Below are positions 26,738 through 37,500 of a DNA stretch of 64,000 nucleotides, piece after piece (position 1 is the stretch's first letter; each line of letters starts with the position of its first letter). The DNA is from Bacteroidota bacterium (GTDB taxonomy: Bacteria; Bacteroidota; Bacteroidia; AKYH767-A; 2013-40CM-41-45): assembly GCA_016720935.1 (NCBI GenBank), contig JADKJP010000005.1:248001-312000 (forward strand), in the 5' to 3' direction. The position numbers and the translations under genes are program-made. Below the pieces are notes generated by a model, which was given only the letters and a program-made list of their open reading frames with translations, was not told the origin of the DNA and made no database searches.

Positions 26738-26835
26738 GGTGGTCACTTTGCCGCGGAATCAGGTGGTCAGTTTGCCGCGAAAAAAGGTGGTCAGTTTCAA
26801 ACGAAAAGTGGTGGTCAGTTTAGACGGAATCTCCA
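26738..26835. repeat. IS21 right end with four 24-bp-spaced transposase-site repeats
   Basis: GGTGGTCAGTTTG-type words start at 26738, 26762, 26786 and 26810, exactly 24 bp apart, followed by the terminal CGGAATCTCCA. They are complements of the left-end words. Confidence 0.85.
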
Positions 26836-26991
26836 ACTGGAGTGATAATCAATGGAAGAAAATTTCGCTTTTCAAGAATTGGAATTGAGAATGTCATATT
26901 TCAAGAACTCAATGATGATAAAAATAGAAAAAAAGAATTAGAGGTCTTAAGAGTTGTAAAAAAGAAAAAACACAAGGAATTAAACTTGTAA
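26836..26991 (+). pseudogene. C-terminal relaxase remnant, copy B, cut by IS21
   Basis: Relaxase coding sequence starts directly at the IS21 end: TGVIINGRKFRFSRIGIENV then KNRKKELEVLRVV and KKKKHKELNL, stop 26989-26991. It aligns with TGIVFNGKIFRFSRLGISSE and the last residues of the fragment at 48299. Only ~51 codons remain; the upstream part is missing, not displaced to the other IS flank. The stop is 4 bp before the converging stop of propeller gene B. Confidence 0.75.
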
Positions 26992-26995
26992 GAAT

Positions 26996-28486
26996 TTATT
27001 CCACAATAAATTTCACACTTCCAGTCACACTCCCGCTTCTCATGCTTGCCATATATATCCCGGATGATAATTCAGGCAAAACCAAATGCTGGATACTACT
27101 CCACTCCGGCAAAAAGTATTTTATTATTTCTTTTCCTTCAAGATTAATAATTTCAAGTTCACCTTTTGTTTTCAAAGTCGGATATGTAATTGTGAAATGT
27201 CCATCAGTAATAGGATTAGGATTGAATTGAAAATTAATTTTTGAATTAATTTCAGAAATTCTATTTGTTAAGCTATCACAAACAGTTCCCGTTTCCGCTC
27301 CTAAAAAATAATTGGGATAATTGGGAATGGTGAAGGCATTGTAAAACCCCAGGTTTATACAGTGCTGGCACACATCACAGCCCATTCCGATCACATCGGG
27401 GTGATTGATGACATGAATATCGATTGTGCTATTCCCGCAGTTGATATATATTTTTCCATCCGGAGCTAATTGAGACAAATAAAACGAAGTAGCAAAAGGA
27501 GGTTGCGGAGAATAGTAGCCATCGTACACTGCCACTGTAGTTTTAGATGCAGCAATGTTCGAGGAAGTTAAATCAAATTGATAAACATAATTCATGGAAG
27601 AAAGGTATAGCACTTTTGAGTTCGAGGAAAATGCTGCTCCTGCGCTGATCGCACTATCATTAATGGCTAAATGAGTAACATTAGTAAAATCGCCGGTACA
27701 ACGATCAAACTGAAACAAATCCAAGTCAGATGTCGGTTCGTAATAAGCATAATAATTTCCATCGGGAGAAAACACGCATTGACCAAAAGTTACATCTCTT
27801 GGACTTCCAATGTTTTGGATCCAAGGCCCATCAACTCCAAATGGTGTTATTAAATATTTATAATATTTATTTGTGTGGTTGCTTTTGTGGGCAATTAGCC
27901 ACCAGTCTCTTCCGTTCGCATGTTTACATGCAGTCAAACGGCCATCAACCAAACTATCATGTATTAGAACATTATTTTTTGAAATAACTGCACCTAAACC
28001 GCCATCCGATGTCATATCTATTATAGAATAATATAAATAAAAAGCAGAATAGGTAGATTGATAATCATCGCTGGTAAGGTGAAATAAATAATATTGATTT
28101 GGATGATCTGGAATTGGAATGACAAGATTTGCTTGTGGCATGGTCAACCCGTATTGGGTATGATTAGTCGTAAAGAGTGCAGGATTTAATCCACTTCCAT
28201 TTTGCATTGTATCTTTATTGGCATTTTCAATATAAATACCATTCGAAATAAATAGCATATTTCCTAGTGAATCGGAAATTAAACCATTGGTGCAATTAAT
28301 ATTAATATTCCTATTTTCTTGACCAATCTGGAGAACACCACCTGTAAAATCCAATTTAATTCCTCCCCAGGGTGGTCCGCTTTGAGAATCATCACCCATG
28401 AGCCATAGATTATTAATCCCTTGGGAATACAAAAGGCAGGGGAATAAAAAGAATATTAAAAGTAGCTTTTGAAATTTAGAAAGCAT
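26996..28486 (-). CDS. Secreted propeller-like T9SS protein, copy B
   Basis: The 496-residue protein has a signal peptide (MLSKFQKLLLIFFLFPCLLYSQ), repeated propeller-like strands with SPDGNYYAYYEP, LAPDGKIYINCG and KHANGRDWWLIAHKS, and a Cys-rich loop GMGCDVCQHC. The final ~80 residues (FNPNPITDGHFTITYP to TGSVKFIVE) form a T9SS type A sorting domain. It is 53 bp downstream of the giant gene and in the same direction, so it is the last gene of the 148-aa/giant/propeller operon. Copy C is very similar; copy A is a distant relative. The function is unknown; surface display and ligand binding are guesses. Confidence 0.82.
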   Translation of the reverse strand: MLSKFQKLLLIFFLFPCLLYSQGINNLWLMGDDSQSGPPWGGIKLDFTGGVLQIGQENRNININCTNGLISDSLGNMLFISNGIYIENANKDTMQNGSGLNPALFTTNHTQYGLTMPQANLVIPIPDHPNQYYLFHLTSDDYQSTYSAFYLYYSIIDMTSDGGLGAVISKNNVLIHDSLVDGRLTACKHANGRDWWLIAHKSNHTNKYYKYLITPFGVDGPWIQNIGSPRDVTFGQCVFSPDGNYYAYYEPTSDLDLFQFDRCTGDFTNVTHLAINDSAISAGAAFSSNSKVLYLSSMNYVYQFDLTSSNIAASKTTVAVYDGYYSPQPPFATSFYLSQLAPDGKIYINCGNSTIDIHVINHPDVIGMGCDVCQHCINLGFYNAFTIPNYPNYFLGAETGTVCDSLTNRISEINSKINFQFNPNPITDGHFTITYPTLKTKGELEIINLEGKEIIKYFLPEWSSIQHLVLPELSSGIYMASMRSGSVTGSVKFIVE

Positions 28487-28539
28487 CCTGCTAATATAGC
28501 CTAAAATTCCCTAGGATAAGCAGAATTTGATTAAACAAA

Positions 28540-31500
28540 TTACTTAATGATGACTATTTTTCCATTGTTCACGATGTTTTCTCCATCGATTAGCCTGTAG
28601 CCTATGACTTCAGGCGCTAAATCGGAAATATCAAATGTTGTCATTGTTTCTTTTCCGTTCAACTCAATCAATTGCAATGTTTCTCCGAATAGATTAATTA
28701 ATTGCAAATACCCTTTGGAATTGGACAGATGATAAATCAATGTTGTTTTACCATTGGTTGGATTTGGATAAATCGACGGTAAATGATCTTGTGTTGTATT
28801 GAACAAAGACGAGTGACCAGTTCGGCAGCTCATGTCGATCACAAGGGAAGTTGTATCTGAATTTCCACATGCGCTACTGGCAATGATACTTACTTCTCCT
28901 CCTTCTGTTCCGTATTCAATCACCGCAAGTGTACTATTCGTTGGACTGCCGGTTAGACAAGTTGCTCCATCCGGAACGATCACGATGTATTCGGCTGCGC
29001 CTGGAGAAGCATCCCAGGTGTAGACCTCAATGTCGCTTGCGCATACACTTGAGTTCCCCGAAATATTGTCGACCGGTTTTGGAACTCCAAAAATAGCCAT
29101 ACAACGATCCAAGCCCTCTCCACATGCATTTCTTCCATGCACACATATTTCTCCTTGCTGAAATGTATCGGGAAAAGTTACGGTAATTGAATTGCCTGTA
29201 GAATCACCTACAAAACTAGCGCCTGGTGGTAGGCTCCATTTGTATCCAAGTGTTGCACCACTAATGGAAGAAATTGAATACTCGTAAGATCCATTGCAAA
29301 CTCCAAAATTTAACTCAGCTGAAATTAAATTTGGACGTTTAAGAACAGAACATGTATCTAGAGAAATACATTTCAAATCATCGTTGTAATATTCCTCATT
29401 ATTAATAAAATGAAAAAGACTCCTTGCTCCAAAAACGGATGGTCCGCTACTTAAAGGGCATTTAACAGCAATCGCAAGAATGTCCATAGAATCGGGATAA
29501 AGCGAACTCCAGTCGTTTTTTGAAACTCTTGATAAGTAGAAATGGTTAATATCAATTTCATTTTGAATAAAATCATCACCGGAAGCCAAGGTATCGTTAC
29601 CGTCCAGAAGATCACTTCCTCTTGATATTAAAGTAGCTTGTATGGATACTAATGATTCTCGGTTATCGATCACCTGTCCCATCAGCAGTTCCAGGACAGA
29701 ATCCTTCTGACCCAGCAAACCGTAAATAGTTTCGCTTTCAAGAGTGGTATCGTTTAATATCAGGCTATCACAATACGAAGCAAAGTCAATTAGATGGACC
29801 AAACTATCCAAGTCCATAGTACTAATCGCAGTTGAAGCAGAATCAAGAAGTGTTAAACTATCTTTCATTAAATTTAGGTAACCAAGCCTTGACATCAGTT
29901 CCAATTTGTTGTTGCCATAAAAAGACGAGATAGAAGTATCTTCTGCCGTAAGCGTAGTATCAATTAAAATCTTCTGCATTAAATTTTTCTTAGAAAACCA
30001 CACTGTTTGTTCATCAAAATTCAGACTATGTACACTGTCCCGTGCTGTTAATATATCTTTTCGGGAAATCCGGGAGTTTGAAACAGGAACAATTTCCGGA
30101 TCCATACAATATTCAGGAAAATCAATATCTGATGAACTGCAACTTGCTTCAGTGCCCGAGATTCCGTTGAACCATCCTGATGATGGATCGATTGAAGTAG
30201 GCATGTGTAATAAAGTTGAAGGATCAGCTACTATTTGTTCATGTGAAAGAGCTGGAATATTCTCATGCTTTGCAGCCCAAATAGTATACGAACCTCTCCA
30301 AGAATTACCTTCATGAATTTGGTCACCCATTTCACCAGAGCGAGATACATGCAAACCAAAGGCATCTCTAAACATTGAATTACTTTCCCAAATCCCATTG
30401 TTAGTTCCTTCAAAATAAAAACCTTCGTAAGTATGGCCAACAGTATTGCATTTGTAAAAATAATCTCCGGCTTGACTGAACGTGGTACGTATTCCGTACT
30501 GAGAAGAATTACTCAGAGAGTTAAAGGTTCCTTGAATGTAATTACAGGTAAGCATTAAATTGGAACATCCGCTCACCTGAATACCATCACCTTCAGGAGA
30601 CAAACTGGAAGGAAAATAAATATCATTCGATGCGACTTTATAAGCATTGCAGGAGTTTAATAAAACTCCTATTGAATAGATTGAACTGGTTGCCATGTAA
30701 ATTGTATTGTGGGAAAGCACAGAATAATTACTGGACAATCCACCATCCATTGCACTAATTCCAATTGATTGACCTGATGTGGAGACCATATTGATTATGT
30801 TTCCGTAAACATTAAGTTTTTGTGCTTGGTCATTCAAATTAAGATCTATGCCAATAGAGTGTGCTAGAATTGTATTGTTAAGCACTTCTACAATTAAATT
30901 TGTAGAATTGACAATTCGGATACCATTTTTAGTGGAAATATTTCCAAAATTATTTCCTTCTAAATGAGCATTTACATGAAATGCTGAAATGCCATTTCCA
31001 TTACCATAGAATAGCGGGTTATTTAATACCACTAGAAGTTCAGCTCCAGTTGAACTTTCGGAATAAATGGAAGAACCTAGTGCAGAACGATCACTAATTA
31101 AAGATCGATATCCATTATCATAGTTCGTAATATTTTCAAAACGAATTTCATTTTCAAGATTCACATTACTGTTGTGTGCCAGGATTCCAAAATTTAAATT
31201 GTTGAAATAAATTTGGTCTGCTAAAGTGCCGCCAACAGTACCTTGCAGATCAAGAAGAGCAAGATCGTTAACGAAAATTCCAGCAAGAGGATATGTTCCA
31301 GGCTGAGTGCTTTGAGTAGCATATGGCAACGGAAGTGTTGCAGTACCTATAAAATGAGTTTTATTCATTAATAAATTCACGTTGTTCAAACTAGAAGAAG
31401 CAGGTGGTACATATAATCCAATGTAATTACTGCTGAAAGTGGCATCATCAGAACTAAAATTTGATCCATCTAATAATTTAGCCCCGAATTCTGCTCCGTT

Positions 31501-34500
31501 TATTTCAGATCCGCCATCAACTATTAAGATGCCCCCATCTTCAACAATGACTCCACCCCACATTTCATCGCATGGTTCAAGGAGAGAACTACTAGTAATA
31601 TGCAATGTTGAATTTGGATGAACCGTGATTGTCATGCCACCAGAAATATCAAGAGTACACGCTGACAAAGTAATTGTATACGCAGGTGATCCTGAGCTAT
31701 TACCAATTTCAACTGATTCATTCAAATTACTGGAGCCCGATATTGTATTTGATGCAGGGGAATGATCATCAAAATCGGATTGATTTGAGTAACTTGCAAA
31801 TGTGTGACAACACAATGGATCTTGTGCCACGGTAATTGTGGAACTTGAACTGCATCCATTAACATCAGTTCCTATTACGGTATATGTCGTAGATGAACTC
31901 GGCGAAACTACTGCGGTGGAACATGGTGAAGTACAGGTCAATGAAGGTAACCATGAATAAGAGCTTGCTCCAGATGCAGACAGATTAATCTGTCCTTCAG
32001 AACAAGATGCGGTATTTGAAAAAGATGAAATTACGGTTGGCAATCCATTTCCTGTTATATGTTGGCTTGCCGTTGCGGCACAATTAATTGCGTCGGTCGC
32101 CGTAACATTATATGTAACACCTACGGGCAGATTACTAAAAACTCCGGTGGAATTCGAAATACTACCTGGATTTAATATAAAATTAACTGTCCCAGTGTTT
32201 CCAGTTGGTACAAATGTTAATATTCCATTGGATTGACCTATACATCCTTCATTGGTGATAGTAGTAGAGAGTGACAGGGGGCAAGATAAAAATGAAACAC
32301 TTACAGATGAAGTGCGGGTGCATCCATTGGCGTCAGTAATAGTTGCTGTGTATACACCCGAAACAAGGCTAGTTGCAGTTAAACTAGTTTGAACAGGAAT
32401 TGTATTCCAACTTACTGTATAAGGTGATGTGCCACCAGAAATACTTACTGAAGCAGTCCCATCATTGCTACTTGGTGTGGAAGCTGGTGTACTAGAAGTT
32501 GATCCATTCAATTGATCTGGTTCTGAAATAATTATTGCAGCAATAGACGAACAACCCTTCGAGTCGGTAGTAGTAACTGTATATGTGCCGCCGCTTAAAT
32601 TACTAGGATTTGCAATTGTACTATTTCCTGGAGACCACAGATAAGTATAAGGAACAGTTCCTCCATAGGCGGTGACTACACTTGAACCATCAGTCATGCC
32701 ATTGCAGGAAATATTGGTATAAGATGAAACATAAGTTAATAATTGAGTTGGCTCACTGATGCTTGCAGTCCTTGTACCGTTGCATGATCCGTTTGTAACA
32801 GTTACAGTATATATCCCTGATGAAAGATCAATTGCTGGGTTAGTTGCCTGAGGTGGAGTACTTGACCATTGATATGAACATCCACTGCAAGTACCAGTCA
32901 CTTGTAATTGTCCATTATTGCCACCATTACAACTGACATTGGTTTGAGTTATTGATGGCACGCTATAGTTCGAATTGATTAAAACAAAACTTTGGGTAGA
33001 AGAACATCCAGATTTTGTGACTGTAACAGTGTAAGTACCCGCTACTAATCCAGTTAAATCTTCTGTAGAAATTGACCCTGGTTGCCACATGAAAGTATTA
33101 CCACTTCCAAGAACCGTGATATTGATCGAACCATTCGCTCCACCACCACAAGTTGGCTGGGAAACTGATGCCGTTGTAATACCTGTGGTATTTGAAGAGG
33201 TCGTGAAAGGATTTGATGTTCTACAATTATTTCCGCTTAATGTACTAACTGTAACTTTATACTGACCACCACTATTCACAACGCACAAATTACTTGTCGT
33301 AGGTGCTTGTATTGATTGCCATATGGCGGTATTAGGATTAAATTTAAACCACTCATAATAATAATTTGAAGAGCCTTCGAAAGTAGTTTCGGATAAAGTA
33401 ATATTACAGCTGATTGGAGACCCAGCACTAATTGATGGTCTACTCAGAGTATTAATAGAGGCAAATCGAGTACATCCACTTCCATTTGTAATTATCACAC
33501 TTGAAGAACCAGAAGATGTTACTACTAATGATTGATTGGTGCTGCCATCATTCCATAAATAACTAGTTCCACTGGATGCCAAGAATACAACATTTGAGTT
33601 ATTTGCAGTACACGATGACGTAATCGAAGCTAATGGGTTGGCCTGTATTTGAATATTTACAGAAGCGCTATTCCCAACACAACTCCCATTTGATTTGTAA
33701 TAATAATATTCGCCAGTGGTAGTCGGCGCAAAAGACCTTCCTGTGCTTAATGAACCTGTGGTTCCAACTTTATACCATTGCAAAGTTCCAGATATATTAC
33801 CATTTAAAAGAAGGGGCTCACCTTCGCAAATCGAATAAGTATTAGTACCTGCATCATAAGAATAATTCCCAACTACTTCAATTTGGGGAGTGATATTACT
33901 AACCCATACATCTCTGCTACAATTATATGTGTAGTCACAATCAATCCGATGCTCAGTTAAAGTAAGAACAGCTTTGTAGGGATTTTTTGCACTAGATGTA
34001 CTCAAATCATATGATGGAAGACATAAATTTATTGGATAACTGACACTGTAATCATCTGTCACATTAGTGGCACAAGTAACTGAAGGCATTTCCAAGCTAT
34101 TAGTTTTGTCCCTCAATTCAAAAGCTGCGGTAATATTACCTTCAGAAGTCCCTTGATAATTAAATTGAACGCGTACCGAAGTGATAGTGGTCGTTGTACA
34201 TCTTGGTGCATCATTTGTATAAAAAGTTACCGGATGATCCAATTGATTCACCATATAACTTGACGTAAACCATTGTGCCGCATATGGCAACACTAAATTC
34301 TCATCATTTGTCGTATTTGAACTTGCACGCCATTCATTGTAAAATATTTTTTCGGCACTATAGATATTAGGTGTGATATTTTCACCAGTTAATATTGGGC
34401 TTTCAAACCACTCACCGAAAAAAGCTTCGCCCGCTCCCATATGTACCTTTTCTTCGGAACTAAAAATTGGGTGAATATCTGTTTGATCCAAAGTAGGTAT

Positions 34501-37500
34501 TGCTTTAAAATTATTTAATCTATCTCCATACGACCCAGAAACCATACCAGATGGATTCGTCCTGTAAAAATGTAAAAGAATTCTATCAGTTAGTTTTCGA
34601 AGCCCGGGGGTACCATCAAGGCCATCAAGTGTATCTGCAACATTCTGCGGAGCAAGTCTCGCTGGGTAAAGATCTGGATCTACATTTCTTAAATAACCAA
34701 GATAAATTTCTGTCAATAAATTATTGTTATCAGCAATGCTCCTCAAGGAAAATAAATATGGAGGTATAGGTGAACCTCCACTGGTCTGGGTCTTGCTTTG
34801 AACTGCAAGCTGATTCCATTTGCTCTCAATATCACTCAATCCGTCACCATCATCAGTTTTATTCCAATATTCATATTCAACATTCAAAACATCAAAATTT
34901 ATGCAGGTCCCATTTGTTGCGACCAATCTCCCAAGGCCCAATAAGTATCTATAGAATTGATTAATATAGAGAGATTGATTTTGTAGTGAATCAATATTTG
35001 TTTCCTCAATTATCCGAATCAATGTCGAGTCATTATTTACTAATGACCTTTCATTTGAAGTTAAATTAAATATTGGCATAGAAATATTATTCGTGTTGTA
35101 ATCAATAACACTTAAATAAAAATCTTCTTTAAACCCAGCTGTTCCAAATGAATTTACGCAGTAATTATTTTTAGCAAGTTGCATAAATTCACACAATCTA
35201 TTTGTAAGGAAATTGTATAGGGTTGGATTGTTTGTTTGTAAAGTTCCATTAAAAAGTGATCCCATTCCGTACAAAATCAAATATGTAAATCGATTTTCTT
35301 TTACATAATTTAATAGTTCTATTTCTTTTTCATACACGCCATCAGGACTACCGAATGGACTTAGGTCTACTCCCAGAATTGATTTATTTCTATCAAGTTG
35401 TAAAATATTATTTTGGTCAGAATATAAAGTTATGAATTTATCAACATACAGCCCACGAGGATGATCACTTGCAACTCTATTGACACTTGTATAACTTATT
35501 GGATGAGTACTATATTTGCTAATAGTAAAATACATGTGGTCTGTAATGCTTGCTTCATTTAAAGATTGGATTATACCGGACACTTCTGTTGTATGGTTTG
35601 AAACAAATTTTGCATAATTATGCCATAATGAATCAAATCCACTTACAACCATATATTGTTGATCATCTATCTGACAACTATTCGAATTCCATCCCAAGGA
35701 TACTTTTATTGTGCTGTTACCAGCAATTCTTTTTACATTCCAATATTCGCAAATACCTAAATCAACACTATCCAAAGTTCCAGAGATATTTAAACTGTCA
35801 GGGAAATATTGTACTTGAAATTCATCTGTGATAGAACTTGGTGGAGAAATGGATAATGGATGATAAGGTCCAGTTGATAATAAAGAATCTCCAAGCGGAA
35901 ATTCAAATTTTGAATTACCAAGCTTTTGCATTGGTCCAAAAATATAGGAGCTATCATTTCCACCTAGAATTATTCCGTTCACCCCTAAAGCGAGAATGTT
36001 TGTTGTATCAGTAATCAGTATTCCTTCTGCAAGAATCAAGGAATCATTTAAACTAACAGGAAACCCTAATTTTACAAACGAACGATGCTTGTTAATTTCA
36101 ATTTTTCTAAATGTCGGTGCAACGGAATTCTTTGTAAGATATTGAACATAATTTCCATTAAAAATAACTTTACCCCCATTCGCTCCGCATTGTATTGGAG
36201 AAGTGCTTATGAAATTAATATCTCCACTAAAAATAGTATTTGAATTGTACGCTGGTAAAATATTCACATTCGTACCCTTTTGAATAAACGTTATAGTGTT
36301 ATTGAAAATATCAATGTTCGAATTAGCTAAAATAAAGTCATGATTGTGTGAACTGGAATCTCGAATCGTAGTATTTCCATTGAAAATATTTCCACCAGAA
36401 CTCACATCACCTGAAGTTCCATACCTAGTTATTTCAGTGGTAGAATTAAAGGTTGTTCCATTAAGTTGGATATTCCTGCCATAATATGTAAATGACCCTT
36501 CAAAAGATGTCCCTGAATTTAGAATCAGTTTAGTACTGGAATTGTTAAGTGCAATAGAAACAGAATTCGAACCTTTCTGAATGAAATTTTTCAATGTTAG
36601 ATTACCTGTGAAAGTTGAAAGCACACTCATACTTGCCGAACTATCCAAAGTAGTAGTCCCTCCTGAATTTCCGAAATTCATTCCAGCAAGTGCATTATCT
36701 AAAACAACTTTTCCTTTCATTCTTGCATTTCCGGTATTCGCAATATAATATCTGTCAGAACCTGTTGATGTATTTAAATTCTTAAAAGTAACACTGTCAA
36801 GGAAAAGGGAATTATTTATACTCATAGTTCCAATGCCATTTTTAAGAACAACTGGCGAGGCAAAAGTGTCAACAGAGGTACTCCCACTCGTGAATGTGCA
36901 TGCAGCAGACGGATTATGATACATGGTTGTTGCTTTTGCAAAATATGAACCGCCCAATGAAGTGATATTACTTGATCCGGTAGTTGTTATTGAACATGTG
37001 CCTAAGAATCGTGTACCTTCTAAATAAATGAAAGGTGCGGATGCAGATACATTTGCTTTTATTGACGTACCGCTTTCAAATGCAATTTTTGCTGTACCAG
37101 AAAGCGTAAGGTTGATTGAAATAGTTGAATCGGACTGAACAAAATTCCGGAGGTAAAGAAAACCAGCACTAAAACCATTTGTTCCAATTGATAGATTTTT
37201 ACCACTACTGAGCGAACAACTTCCATTAGAATAACCAAAATAAACTTCACCGTTAGGTGTATCAAAATTAATATTCCCATTGTACGAGGCTGTTCCGTAA
37301 TAATTTGACCAAATATTTTTTCCGGCGAACGTGACATTGCCATTGAATTGGTTACTTGTACCACGATGTGCGATATAAATTTTACCTGTACTCCTATTAG
37401 TTACCCATGCCCTTGAATTAAAAACATCCGGAAAAGAGTCAGAGAGCACCAAATTACCAGAAGCGCTATCAATAATTGAAACAGCTCCATTAAAAGTGTT

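Larger units (their letters stand above)
24202..26835 (-). mobile_element. IS21-family insertion sequence, apparently intact
   Basis: The 2634-bp element begins TGGAGATTCCG and ends CGGAATCTCCA, so it has the TG...CA ends of IS21 elements. Both ends carry the 13-bp word CAAACTGACCACC (or complement) repeated with exact 24-bp spacing, twice at the left and four times at the right. The minus-strand istA and istB frames are full length. No target-site duplication is visible: the left flank is the propeller A upstream region, the right flank is relaxase coding sequence, so the element sits at a rearrangement junction. Confidence 0.9.

Noticed and set aside
24195..26842. Target-site duplication of IS21
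   Set aside because: The bases outside the two ends (left GATAGT, right ACTGGAG) do not match as a direct repeat; the shared AGTTGGAG/CTCCAACT is inverted and part of the ends.
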